In this document: positions 1 to 11,200 of the stretch, in pieces
Position numbering within the stretch: position 1 is the first letter of the stretch
Layout of the letters: each line of letters opens with the position of its first letter
Assembly (NCBI GenBank): GCA_002633005.1
Contig: NMRA01000335.1
Coordinates: forward strand, 428,274-492,273
Source: Phoronis australis
Lineage: Eukaryota > Phoronida > Phoronidae
Direction: 5' to 3'
Length of the DNA stretch: 64,000 nt
Notes under the pieces: generated by a model
Seen by the model: only the letters and a program-made list of their open reading frames with translations
The model's database searches: none
Told to the model about the DNA's origin: nothing
Made by a program: the position numbers and the translations under genes

Positions 1-598
1 ACACGGTGCTTATACGACAAGACAAACAAGACAAATGCACAACGAATTTCAACCCGACACCACATGAAGTTTTTGACAGATCGGGAAATCAGGTTTTTAT
101 CAAATCGACAGAAGGAGTCAGTTATTCACAGAACATGTCCGCGGTGAAGAAGTTTGCTGTTCCAAACGATAGGTTAGTCAGGGATGCGGACAATACGATT
201 ACGCAAGTTCCAACTCAGTCACTGGACGTACCGGTTGATCACTGTAGAGGAAGTCTTATATAACGAATGAGTACACTAGTGTTGTTTTGATGTTTGATGA
301 CTAAATTTTCATTGGTAGTTTTATCCCTGATGACTGAACATTTCGTCTAAGGAAAGGAGAGATGTCATGTATTGAATTTCTACCAGATGTTTATAGTTCC
401 AGTAATACTTAAATGTATGACTTTTAATCACGTGTTACTATGACATATATCCTTGCCGTGTATAAATACTGCATGCGTTTTAGTCACTTGGATGTCTTTT
501 GCTTTAATGCTGATTGCTTTAATTAATATATCATTCAATTGGTTTTATATCCGTCGTACACCGACAACATTACATTAGCCTATCATATTTGTGCTAGA
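1..598 (+). mobile_element. Ty3/Gypsy fragment: integrase C-terminus plus LTR, partial copy 1
   Basis: Positions 6-263 encode the C-terminal tail of a retrotransposon integrase (85 residues, ending at TAA 261-263). A non-coding stretch, a purine-rich tract (349-362) and the start of an LTR at 363 follow. The whole block is repeated at 1401-1998 with about six differences in 598 bases, and it ends where the N gap begins. Either it belongs to an upstream element sharing an LTR with the next one, or it is a false duplication by the assembler. The similarity is seen directly; the cause is inferred. Confidence 0.75.
363..598 (+). repeat. LTR copy 1 of the Gypsy element, cut by the gap
   Basis: Starts TGTCATGT directly after the purine tract AAGGAAAGGAGAGA (349-362) and carries a TATAAATA box. 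It differs from the second LTR (1763-2005) at only about two positions over 236 bases. The final bases are lost in the gap. Confidence 0.65.
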
Positions 599-798
599 NN
601 NNNNNNNNNNNNNNNNNNNNNNNNNNNNNNNNNNNNNNNNNNNNNNNNNNNNNNNNNNNNNNNNNNNNNNNNNNNNNNNNNNNNNNNNNNNNNNNNNNNN
701 NNNNNNNNNNNNNNNNNNNNNNNNNNNNNNNNNNNNNNNNNNNNNNNNNNNNNNNNNNNNNNNNNNNNNNNNNNNNNNNNNNNNNNNNNNNNNNNNNN
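599..798. other. Assembly gap, 200 N
   Basis: Exactly 200 consecutive N, so probably a fixed-size scaffold gap rather than a measured length. Any reading frame that appears to cross it is an artefact. Confidence 0.99.
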
Positions 799-1663
799 GA
801 CCTTGGCAAGACCTTGCTGTCGATCTGTTGGGATTGTTTCTCTCTGGACATTCAGTATTTGTTGTAGTGGATTACTACAGTGTCGGTTTTATGAGATCGA
901 GATTTTGAAATCCATGCTCACAAATAACGTAATTGAATGATGCATTGTGGGAGATGCTTTGTTGATTCGATTTACCGTTATCGATCAAGTCAGACAACGG
1001 CCCGCAGTTTAAATCCAAACAGTTACACCAATTTTGTGTAGAAAATGGAATTCGACACCAAAAACTCACTCTGAGATGGGCCCTAGCCATTGGGGAGATG
1101 GAACGTCAAAATGCGTCATTGTTGAAACGTATTAAAATTGCGCAAAGCGAGGAACTTGACTGGAAACGTGAAATATGTAAATATTTGATGGCATACCATT
1201 CGCTAGAACATGCCACAACTGGGCAAAGCCCCGCTGAACTCATGTTTGGCAGGAAAATACATACAAAACTGTCCGAATTCAAAATGGTAGACGAACATTA
1301 CGACATTGAGTTACAAGACCGCGACTTGGAAGCAAAAGCCAAATACAAAGTGTATCAGATGCCGCAAGAAATGTGAAACCATCGGAAGTATCAGTGGGCG
1401 ACACGGTGCTTATACGACAAGACAAACAAGACAAATGCACAACGAATTTCAACCCGACACCACATGAAGTTTTTGACAGATCGGGAAATCAGGTTTTTAT
1501 CAAATCCACAGAAGGAGTCAGTTATTCACAGAACATGTCCGCGGTGAAGAAGTTTGCTGTTCCAAACGATAGGTTAGTCAGGGATGCGGACAATACGATT
1601 ACGCAAGTTCCAACTCAGTCACTGGACGTACCAGTTGATCACTGTAGAGGAAGTCTTATATAA
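799..1663 (+). pseudogene. Ty3/Gypsy integrase, broken (core and C-terminal part)
   Basis: This is the 3' part of a Gypsy pol gene. Integrase inserts retrotransposon cDNA into chromosomes. In order I see AVDLLG (just after the gap), VVVDYYS with the first catalytic Asp, EIEILKS, SDNGPQF with the second Asp (about 987-1007), and GEMERQN with the likely catalytic Glu (about 1092-1112). The tail AYHSLEHATTGQSPAELMFG is typical of Gypsy integrases. After it comes a KPSEVSVGDTVLI segment from 1373. The frame changes between VVVDYYS and EIEILKS, returns before SDNGPQF, and shifts again near 1373, where frame 1098-1376 reaches TGA. The copy cannot make a full protein. Protease, reverse transcriptase and RNase H are absent and may lie in the gap. 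Family assignment rests on these motifs; the exact clade is unknown. Confidence 0.85.
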
Positions 1664-1748
1664 CGAATGAGTACACTAGTGTTGTTTTGATGTTTGATGA
1701 CTAAATTTTGATTGGTAGTTTTATTCCTGATGACTGAACATTTCGTCT

Positions 1749-2005
1749 AAGGAAAGGAGAGATGTCATGTATTGAATTTCTACCAGATGTTTATAGTTCC
1801 AGTAATACTTAAATGTATGACTTTTAATCACGTGTTACTATGACGTATATCCTTACCGTGTATAAATACTGCATGCGTTTTAGTCACTTGGATGTCTTTT
1901 GCTTTAATGCTGATTGCTTTAATTAATATATCATTCAATTGGTTTTATATCCGTCGTACACCGACAACATTACATTAGCCTATCATATTTGTGCTAGATA
2001 TCACA
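1749..2005 (+). repeat. Polypurine tract and 3' LTR of the Gypsy element
   Basis: AAGGAAAGGAGAGA (1749-1762) is the plus-strand priming tract. The LTR follows at 1763 (TGTCATGT) and probably ends near 2005 (ATCACA), about 243 bp, with TATAAATA near 1861. The right boundary is inferred only from the TG..CA rule. The element appears to lie in an upstream intron of the lipase gene on the same strand. Confidence 0.6.
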
Positions 2006-2494
2006 TTTTTCATCTTATCAACATGAAATTTACGTACAGAGGTTTTTTAATCAATAGCCCGAGGACTTGGGCGAAATCAGGCACAAGATGGCGCTGTGAC
2101 AGCCATTTTTCGAATTGTTTAATACAAAGCTTTAGCTGTGCAATGGGCTGTCTAATACTTTGGTTTTGTCATACACCTCACTTTTAATTTTTATGGTTCT
2201 TTATTCTTTTTTATTTTCTGTGGGTTACAATTAAAAGCTTCTTGAGTCTGTCTCTGAATAATTGTTACCAGAACCGCACCTCCTTTTGAGTGATCCTGTT
2301 ACCTCTGTCAGAAGTGGGCCTTGTTGACAAGTCTATTCCCCTGAACCTGGCAAGATTGTCACCATAGCATTGATAATTCTGATTTTCGGTCCAGAAAATA
2401 CATTTAAATACACGAGTCAAAACATTGCATTTTAATACCTTGTTCAACATTGAGTGTTGTGTCGGGTTTGCTCCAACACTTTTTCTCATTACAG
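2006..2494 (+). other. Intron of the DAGL gene, 3' part
   Basis: No further element was recognised here. The intron ends with TTTTTCTCATTACAG, a pyrimidine tract and AG acceptor, directly before the first visible lipase exon. Confidence 0.6.
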
Positions 2495-2628
2495 GAGTAC
2501 AGCCTGGTTATCACTGGACACAGTCTGGGTGCTGGTACAGCAGGGGTCCTCGCTGTTCTCATGAAGGACATTCCAGGCTTTGGCAACCTCAAGTGTTTCG
2601 CCTTCTCGCCACCAGGGGGCCTTATGAG
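2495..2628 (+). CDS. DAGLB: DAGL exon with the GHSLGAG nucleophile elbow
   Basis: 134 bases, beginning in phase 0 after TCATTACAG and ending with two bases (AG) of a split codon before GTATAT. It holds the active-site serine and the conserved LKCFAFSPPGG strand-loop. Confidence 0.9.
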
Positions 2629-5351
2629 GTATATGTATTTGTAGTTCATTGCCATTGTCACTGAATGAGCCAGGACCTGTATGACAAAAGTTGAAAACAG
2701 TCATAGACATGCTCTTACACTAACAATAGTGCATTTTTTGAAACATAATTATTCACAGTTTTGTACAGTCACATTCACCTAAGCTTCAGTTAAGGTGCAG
2801 GAAAGTTTCATTTGTACACGGGTACATGTTTTAGTCATGTGTTTTTATCTAGACTTCACAAATGTTTTTTACTTTAAAAATTGAAGTTCTGTCAACATTT
2901 ATTCTAGACGAGAACTCAATCATTGCTCTTTTATGGTACTTGCTCCTTGATTTTTCTCTTTCTCTCCCTCCCTCCCTCCCTCCCACCCTTCTTTCTCCGC
3001 CGCCTCCCTCCCTCCTCCTCCCTTCCCCTTCCTCTCGTCACTCCCTCTATCCATGAACAGCATGCAGTTCTACCAAAGGTTGAAAGGATAAACTCCTAAA
3101 TATGAATTCTACATTTTGGAAACCATGACCAATTAGCAATGACATTGCAGCGTTTTGGTGTCCATGCACGCACTAGGGGAACTCATTCAAGCCCTCCATT
3201 TGACAAAGTGGGCAAGAAAAGTGCCCCTCAGAGAAACAAAAACTCCGAAAAAAATAGAAAATGAGACAAAAGTCCACTAAAAAGGCAGGAACTGCCAAAA
3301 GTCAGCGAATGCACAATTCATAGCTCTGAATGTACCCCGGGAATCTAGTAAAAGGTCCACGTTCTCAAGCATACGAGCCCCTCAACTTTTACGGCTGGGT
3401 GTGCGCATGATGCCACAATCAATTCAATCATTTCTTGCAGCATAGATCTGGGGGAACATGAGGTTTTTAGTGGAATTCGCCTGACCAAGCCGGAACTTTT
3501 TTGGTTTTATTAGTGACTTCGTTTTATGATATTAAAATAAACCAATAAATGCATTAGTATAACCAAGTTATCATTAGTTAGATGCTAGTCCTCTAATAAA
3601 TACCCTTGCCATTTTAGTCCATTAGTGAGATTAGACTGTTTTCGTTGAAACTTGTTTGATAATAGATGCATAGTCAGCAACTGCTAACAAATAGTGGAAA
3701 TAATTTTCTCTTTTATGTTCATCTGCTCATGGTTAAGAATTATTCATTTCACTTCTAATCTCTAGACATTTCAGAATTCTTTGTAAAAGAACAAGGTTAA
3801 TGATGCAAATGCACTTTTACTTAATTAATTGTGATGATTAATTGATATTGGTAATTTAATCATAGTTGGCCTATTATTCCTTTCAGCCCCAATGTTGCAA
3901 AATATGCTGAACATTTTGTCTGCTCTGTTGTCTTGGGTGACGATATTGTTGGCAGACTTGGACTCACCCAGGCATGGGGGTTCAAGGCGAAGATCTTGAA
4001 AACACTCAAAACGTTGGATATTCCAAAGGTAAGTGGTGTTGGCTTTTGTGCTGCTGATAGTCGTTTTGAGCTTGCATGAGCATAATGGGAAAGGGAGGAA
4101 CATAGTGTGATAGAGTACAATGCCAAAATGGACTTCTAATAGATGCCTTGTTCCCATCAAGTTAAATTAAAAACTTTTTCACACCTGTATCAAACAGTGC
4201 GTTTTACCTCTTCCAAAAGTTTGGGTTCTCCAAAGGGATAGTAGTGGAATCTGCCACAGTCTTTGAAGTAGAGTAAATCAAGTCGTGTGACTTCCTATTT
4301 TGGTTTCAGCATGAGATCATGGGTGATTGGTTAGAGAGTGTCCTTAGCAAAGTGCTTAGAGTCCACAGGAAAAAACAGAATAAGAACAGCGCCCCCTCGT
4401 GGACAGGGGATGCTGAGGCTGAGAGGCAGGTTTTGAACTTTCAGGTAGGTGGAGGACGCGACATCAGTCAACTAGATGTAAATTCAAATTGATATTGTTT
4501 CCCCTACTGTTACTGACCATAAAATATGTGAATGACTCAAACAATTGTATTTTTTCAGTTGTAAATTCAAGTTTTTGCAACAAATGTGTGCATGCTTCAT
4601 AAAGAAAAGTGGGAAATTAAAATATTTCGCTATTTTTTGATGCTATACACAAGCAGTGGTTACACTTTGAGCACATTCAAAAGTTTTATTGTTGATTGCT
4701 ATTTGTTTTGTTTCAGCAACACATTCAGGATGCATATGATGAAGCCGAGAGGGAGAAACACAAGGTGGCGCTGAGACCCCCAGGATGTTTGATATTTATA
4801 ACTGAGAAACAGACAAGGTAGGACACAAATTAACATCGCATTATGACAACATATATTCCTTTATGTTTTATACTCCTTTATTCCTTTATGTATTAAAAAT
4901 TCTGCTGCTAATGGTTTTTCTTTAAAATAATATAAAAAACAAGTAAATTGGCAACAATTTACAAAACACCATCCCACTGCTTTTACGAGTCCTACAGAAA
5001 GTTTTAATGTGTTATTATTTCAAGGTTCGGTAATAAAAAAGTAGTAGCAACTGTTAAATGTGAAGGGGGATAGTTTTATGAATATAGTAGGTTAAAACAC
5101 ATTGTGTTGTTTGTATTCATAGCTGTTGCTTGGCGCCATATTAGTTTCGACCTTCCTGTATCCTCAGTACTTTCTCCATATTTGGTCGGAGGTCAACATA
5201 TGAGGCCTACTTCACACCTTGCTCGTCTCGACTGTTCAGTAAACTGATGTTGATGCCAAACATGGTCAGACATCACTTGCCGTGGGCAGTCATGAATGCA
5301 CTGGACTCACTAGCTGATCAAGGAGCTCAACCATTACTGAAGGAGGAATGA
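2495..5351 (+). CDS. DAGLB: Diacylglycerol lipase, beta-type, 3' portion (five exons)
   Basis: Encodes the C-terminal 231 residues of an sn-1-specific diacylglycerol lipase, a membrane serine hydrolase that converts diacylglycerol to 2-arachidonoylglycerol. Exons: 2495-2628, 3887-4028, 4310-4444, 4717-4817 and 5168-5351. All have AG/GT borders and compatible phases, and the last ends in TGA. Numbered from the first visible residue: nucleophile elbow GHSLGAG with Ser10; SPPGG in the first exon; VVLGDDIVGRLG with the likely catalytic Asp64, matching VVLGKDL in human DAGLB; and RHHLPWAVM with the likely catalytic His207, matching the HEHLP region of the human enzymes. Only 24 residues follow this His, so the long Homer-binding tail of the alpha form is missing, which favours beta. 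The four N-terminal membrane helices and the start codon must lie in exons before the window. Family call is firm; alpha/beta assignment less so. Confidence 0.9.
2949..3052. repeat. CT-rich low-complexity tract in the DAGL intron
   Basis: Imperfect (CCCT)n / (CTT)n pyrimidine run of about 100 bases. The small frame across it is a composition artefact. It lies far from the next acceptor, so it is not that exon's splicing tract. Confidence 0.8.
3887..4028 (+). CDS. DAGLB: DAGL exon with the catalytic Asp region
   Basis: 142 bases between CCTTTCAG and GTAAGT. The first base completes a Ser codon from the previous exon and the exon ends in phase 0. It encodes NVAKYAEHFVCSVVLGDDIV and then LGLTQAWGFKAKI, aligning with the conserved VVLGxD segment of DAG lipases. 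Confidence 0.9.
4310..4444 (+). CDS. DAGLB: DAGL exon, regulatory-loop region
   Basis: 135 bases (45 codons), phase 0 at both ends, between TTTGGTTTCAG and GTAGGT. Rich in Lys, Arg, Ser and Asn (RKKQNKNSAPSW), consistent with the variable, partly disordered insert between catalytic Asp and His in this family. The correspondence is by position, not by sequence identity. Confidence 0.8.
4717..4817 (+). CDS. DAGLB: DAGL exon with the RPPG strand
   Basis: 101 bases between TTTGTTTCAG and GTAGGA. It ends with two bases (AG) of a split Ser codon. The segment LRPPGCLIFI matches the YPPGRIIHV region of vertebrate DAG lipases that precedes the catalytic His exon. Confidence 0.85.
5168..5351 (+). CDS. 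DAGLB: DAGL terminal exon with the catalytic His and stop
   Basis: The acceptor at 5166-5167 (TGTATCCTCAG) is chosen because its first base completes the split Ser codon. The other nearby AG (about 5121-5122) would bring an early stop. The exon encodes STFSIFGRRS, TYEAYF, and then RHHLPWAVMNALDSL with the likely catalytic His. It ends in TGA 5349-5351. Confidence 0.88.
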
Positions 5352-5353
5352 AC

Positions 5354-5399
5354 AAGGGAGATAACTGCTGGTGAAAGAGGAATAAGCAAGGGAGATAAC
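5354..5399 (+). repeat. Two copies of AAGGGAGATAAC in the DAGL 3'UTR
   Basis: The 12-mer occurs at 5354-5365 and 5388-5399, within a longer imperfect direct repeat (GAGGAATGAACAAGGG and GAGGAATAAGCAAGGG) that begins just before the stop codon. I recall this motif as abundant in mollusc transcripts. That is recall, not a search result. Confidence 0.7.
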
Positions 5400-5630
5400 A
5401 ACTGGGAAGACCATGCCTGGCTATAGAACAGTGAAGTCATAGCCCTAGGCTGATATCTTCTTTCATGCTTATTTGTCATGGTCATGTTGATGGTTATTAT
5501 TATTACGACAGATTGTCATCTTAAAAACCAATATTTAGGAATCAATAATTTTCCAAATTGACCGCCCATACCTTCGCTCTGATAGATTCTTTATTTCCTT
5601 CCAAAAACTTTTGTGATGTAATGCAAATCA

Positions 5631-5700
5631 CATCATGATTTGATCCCGGGATCTTCATGTAAGCAAGTCACTACTTTACCACCGTGCTTATCACCAAACG
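5631..5700 (-). repeat. tRNA-like SINE head, degenerate
   Basis: Read on the minus strand, GATAAGCACGGTGGTAAAG resembles a pol III A box. About 30 bases later GATCCCGGGATCAAATC resembles a T-arm/B box. The layout and the phrase TTGCTTAC..GATCCC match the sequence at 33456-33533, which suggests a shared family. Too degenerate to be a working tRNA. Confidence 0.4.
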
Positions 5701-8253
5701 CAGAAGGCTTTTTATGTCATTCAAATTCTGATATCATATTTTTTTGTAAATAACCAAAAAATGTAAATCATTGTGTGAATGGAAGCCTGCATCGCCATTC
5801 CCCCTACAAAAGATTTGTTTTATTATCAGGTTAAAATGTTCGCTGACTTTAAACACATGACTTTTGCACAGGTTTAAGTGTGTACGCCCTGCACTTGCTG
5901 ATACATAGTTTAATTGCGTTGATATAACCAAATGACATTCATTGATTGTTTTGCATAAAAAAGTACTATTGTGTGCCAGCGAAATATGTTGTCTATTCAA
6001 ACTATAATTTATAATTCCTTTGTCCATTTCAGACATCTCATTTAACTTGTTATCAAATCTACATAAAAACTGATTACTAATTGACTGAATGAGTGATGGA
6101 CACAGAATGGAAGCCCAAACATAGCCACCTTCCATGAATTACTTAGCAGATGCAATCGTGTAATAAAACGTTCGCACTGGGTCAATATGTTGGTTTTCAG
6201 ACCCCAGCAATCAGTCAACTTGACTGAGTCAAAAGTCAAATAATTGTTCGATCATGTCATTGTTTCTTTTTCGCATCAATATCATGATGTCCCTCCCCCC
6301 CATTCAAAATCACTGCTTTCTGGAGGGTTATCAAGATCACTCTGATAAACTGTAATGCATACAAGTCAAGTTGCTTCATTGTGTTGCTCAGGTAACATAC
6401 ACAATAGAGGTTGGAACATATCAATTACAGAACAGAAGTTGCAATGCGTGTTAATTTTTCTTCTGTTGCAGATGGCCATGTGTTGCGTACATTGAACCTT
6501 TAGGCATTGGGCTCGCTTGTTATCAAGAAACTTGATTCCACTGTTCCAAGATTTCCTTTTCCAAATTTCATATATGTTGCTGGATTGTGAAATTTGACTT
6601 GTGTCTCTCACGAACACTAATACTCATATATGCCTTACCGTGTCTGATGAATCTGTATTTAATATTGTAGCTGTTATACATATATGGCATAGATGCAAGG
6701 ATCTGAATCTTCTCAATCTCATGTGACTCCATTTAAACCTTTCATTCCTGCTACCATTGCTCATTCATTCTCATAATCAATGGTTGGCATTTGTGTCAAA
6801 ATTAACCACTATGGGTCAATGGGACCTTTTATTGGTCAATGGAACCGTCCAGTGGTCGATGAGACCTTCAAGGGGATCTGTGGAAGTTCGGAATATACTC
6901 TACCTTCCTCGTAATTAGGTGCAAAAACAGGCATGTTTTCCACTTTGTTTCAGCTTAAGACTTCCTAAACAAATTGCCAGGGAAGTTCACTGAGTCCAAA
7001 GCCTAAATGGTGTTCATTTGAAATGAGCATTTTTGGTGGAAATTTGATTTTGAAAGTGTGTACTACTTCTCTTCATAAAAACTTTAAATGTAAAAAATGC
7101 AAATAGACATAAGGGCTCGGGGTCGGAGTTTACAGGCTTAGTCTGTGCTGTAAACACAGAGAAATTCTCTTTGTAAGTTTAAAGTTGTTTTCCGAGTCCA
7201 TTGATGAAATTTTGTGATCCATCAAGTTGTGTAATGACCTTTGACCTTCTGTATAATATGCCATATGATACTCTTATCTTATGAGATTTTTGTCCTTCCT
7301 GAAGAAAGTACATTGGTGCAAATGTGGAACATCTTGAATTATGCGGGTATATTGGTGTTTGTCTGTTTTTTATTTGTTTTGTCTTTATTGTGAATATTAG
7401 GAGTGCTGTATTTACATACTTATTTTAAATAAGTTATTTTTACATCGTTAGTCAGTTGTTGATTTAAAACGGCAGGTGGTATTCTAATAATTAGTTAAGT
7501 CTATATTTTATCTTGGGTTTACAGGTACCTTGTCTTGGTCTGTTATTCTTAAATTTAATGTGCAGTCATGATTACTGGTGTATTAAAAATATAAACAGTT
7601 TTAGCTTGTAACCATGGTAACATGTTTAACTTGTGTCAAACTTGCTTCTTCATTGATCACCCAAATTGAAGTTATGTTGTGTCAACTGTGAGATGTATTG
7701 GTTGATGTAGGAAGCTTGCAATTTCATGAGATGTAGGAGAGGAAAGATTGACACCAGTGTTGTTGGTACTGGCAGTTCATCAATCGTTGAATGCCATGTT
7801 ATATTATAGGAATATGGAAATATGCCTTTTATGCATGTCCATCACTTGTTAAATCCTGAAAGCTGGACTCACTGATTACTTGAATTCTAGTTAAGTCACG
7901 CCTCCCAAATGATTTTGTTACAGTTGGTATTAGAATTATGGCAATACCATTGAAATAGCAAATTTTACGTCATATTCACCATATAAGTTACCCGGTTTGT
8001 ATTTTATTCCTAAAACAACAACTGAAGACTGAGCATTAAAAGGACAGTGTTGGTATATTCGTTTTCTATCTTTTCACGCTGCATTAATATACCATTGTTT
8101 GTTAGCTGTGCAGAACTCGAAACTTACTGGCGCGGTACGACCCTAAATGCGGCCACTGATGTGATTTGTCATTGAGTTTAGAATGTTGAATTATGGGATA
8201 GAATTGCCGTTTCCTTTCCAACCAGAGATTCATGACGGCGACATCCCCTTGCT

Positions 8254-8292
8254 CCCAACTTGTTCGACTGTATAGCCCAAGAACAAGTTGGG
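8254..8292. other. Short hairpin, 12-bp perfect arms
   Basis: CCCAACTTGTTC at 8254-8265 pairs with GAACAAGTTGGG at 8281-8292 across a 15-base loop. Nothing around it identifies an RNA gene. Confidence 0.6.
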
Positions 8293-11200
8293 AAGTTTAC
8301 CCCCCGTAGCCAATTAACTCCATTCTGGCGTTGATGGTTGGAGGGCCTGCGCTCTTTTGTTTGATAATTGCTCTAATCTCCGATCAGATCGTATCTAGCC
8401 TGATTGGGGTGGGCTGATAAAAATGAAAGTTAAGTTAAGCCAGATATTATCGCACGTTCAGCACCCCTCACGTCTGGAAAAGTTACTGAACGACAGGACG
8501 CTGTAATGTTCTCGCCGCATGCGATTTACGTGTCTGGTTTATGAACGCCGTAGCTCAGTTTGCGCGCTCTAGAGGACCGCTCTTCATTTCAAAATCGACA
8601 TTTTTCGGACCATTTAATTTGGAATTTATCAAGTTTCTATCGTTAGGTGAAAACACTAAAAGAATTTCTGGAATAAGCTAGGGCCTAGGTTATATACCCG
8701 CAAAATTCAACGATGAAATTCTACACATTTGGAGTTTTCACTTTGTGTACAAAAACAGTTTTGTTTACCAACTGCCCTAATTGTTTACAATGCCAGTTAC
8801 GAACCATTCTAATGTGTCACTTTAAAAATGACGCGGACATGCTGTTTTGGAATATTAAACCATTTCAGTTAATTGCTATTGTTTTGGTAAACAAATCGCT
8901 TCTCATCATGTAGCTTTGTGATTCAACATTTCTGATTTTCATGGTAGTGATATGCAGGGCCATACAATGCTGGTACGCTTATTGTAAAATGTCACGTATC
9001 TCGGAACACAGGCGTTATCGTAATGTCTTGCATTAAAACAACAAACAAAGCCTGTTAACAAAACAGCCTCGCTACGTTTTGAAGGTTAAGATTTACCAGG
9101 CCCGGCGATCACACTTGCTCTCAAATAAATGAACTGGACGTACCCCATGTAAGCATTTTTGTACGGTGAGTATTTTTTGACTTGTGAAGGCATATACGCG
9201 CGTGTTAAAGTGATACGACTCCGGAGTTGCGATATATTTTCGCTTCCTTGGAACGGTTGTGCAAAAGGCTGAGGTAATTTGCGGCACCTGAGTAGTAAAC
9301 ACTATTCTAAGAAGAAAATTACTGGGGTGTAAATTATACTTTCCAATAGTGAACGCCAAACTTGTGTGAAATTCAACTTTATGACCTTGTTGAATATAAT
9401 TCTCCATTCATGTGGTACGTCAAGCCCGGCTTTTTAAGAGGCCCCTAACCCTCGCGCATCAAACCCATGATCTATAGATGAAGACTGGAGTGATGGCGAA
9501 ACGAGACGTTTGGTTTCATTTTAGGAAGGAACAGCACTTTTTAAGTTCCGGAGGACCCGGCAAGAAACACTGTCTTTGTTTGCAGTGAAATGCGCACGTT
9601 GAGCATGGCAAGACAGCTCATTGTGCCCAGAATTCCTCAGGCCACAAAGTGTAACTACCCACAATGCAATAATCTCCTGAAATTGTTCGCGAAAGATGTG
9701 AAATGTCTCTTTCGTAATTCTGATTTTTTTTTAATTTTCAGCCTCGAATTTTGAAATGTTTTTCTATGAACAGTGACATCACAGTTGTCCCAATAATATA
9801 AGTGACGCCGATGAACCCTCAGTGTCCCAAAAAGGAAATTGGACATTATGTAGGAGACCTTACTTTAACGATGCACTATAGAAAAATGTGAGCGCATCCC
9901 CTCCCCTGCTTTTGTCCTTCCTTGCTTTTGCACTATTAAATTTCTCGTATTGACCCTGACTACGCTTTATGTTGTATAAAAATTACTATAAATACATGCG
10001 CATATATCTCGGTATTTATCTGTAGACGGATGTCATTGCTAGGTCGACTTTAGTCGGACGAGTTCAATTTTTGAAACGGGAATTTTACGCGACTTGTAAC
10101 AAAGAAGCTTTTGCATAAAGCATTGATTTACTTGCGCTTATTGGATGTCGTCTTTAAGTTGCTAGAGATTCTTGTGCAATATTGGTGATTAAAACGTGCC
10201 TGTGTATGTCAACAATGACCCTCAGCAATACATTGGCGGGTGTATAGCTGGAATATTGGACACCCACTCATTTAGTGAGATGGCGAACTCGAAAACTGAA
10301 GGTTCTCATTAATAGGGAACGTCTGTGAATAAGTAAACCTTTCGTAGGGCTTTGTTCCAGAAACATTACCCTTTTAAAAAGGATTATATCGATAAACCTG
10401 AGCCTTTTTGTTGGGATTCTTGTTGGACAGTTTGAAATTTCACCCGTGAAAGCAGAAAAAGCACAGGAAGACTGCCATGTTGTCAAAACTGAGTGACATC
10501 ATTTGTATGAAGGAAACCTTTGTAACGCTTTCGGGTTCCCAAAGTGAGCCCATTTGTAGGTGAAATTGTCGTCGTACGAGTCGTTCTGTGGTAGCGTGTG
10601 TACAATCCATCATTTTGACGGCATCGTGAGACAAAGGCACGCAAAACAGAGCTTTGAACATTTCACGGACAACGTGAAGCCTCTCTTTCCAGTCTTGTCA
10701 CGTTTTTGTCCATTCTTGTAAACTCATTTATTAATTTCTTTTGGGTTTTCATCTCAAGACAACAGCGCGTTGCTAGTACGTGTAATTGCTATTCATAACC
10801 GGTCCTTGCCTATGGTAACGGTGAATTCAGTAGTTTAGGCATATGGACTGAAACAAAGACCCTTTGTCGTGAAAGATATACCAACAAGGGTCTTGTATTG
10901 TCACGGTTGCCCTGGGCGCCAAACCCATCTTTAGGCCACCGTTTACGACACGTTCCCACTGGTCATGTGGTTGTTCCCTCGTCTTTGTCACTTTTTCTCC
11001 GAGGCTTAACTCAATCGATAAATTCTCCCAGATTACATCTGTGGGTCATAGATTAAAATATGGGGTTTGTTTCCTGACCCTTGCAGGCAGGTGAAATACT
11101 TTGTTGGGCATCTTCTTACAGTCGGGATGCTCTCATTTTTTGCAAAACATTCCGTTTTTACAGCTGAAGAAGAAACTTTACCAAATTCCAAGTAAAATCT

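Larger units (their letters stand above)
5352..8253 (+). other. DAGL 3'UTR and downstream DNA
   Basis: No exon or element was recognised apart from the motif repeat at 5354-5399 and the tRNA-like piece at 5631-5700. I see no AATAAA here. ATTAAA occurs near 7582, with a G/T-rich stretch after it, and is a possible poly(A) signal. The transcript end is therefore unknown. Confidence 0.4.

Noticed and set aside
539-940. Plus-strand frame of 133 codons, and other frames crossing the N run
   Set aside because: Most of the residues are undefined because they come from the 200-N gap; only the integrase piece after 798 is real.
8547-8608. Possible tRNA (CGTAGCTCAGTTTGCGCG)
   Set aside because: A D-arm-like start, but the T arm (TTTCAAAATCGA) is poor and the stems do not close.
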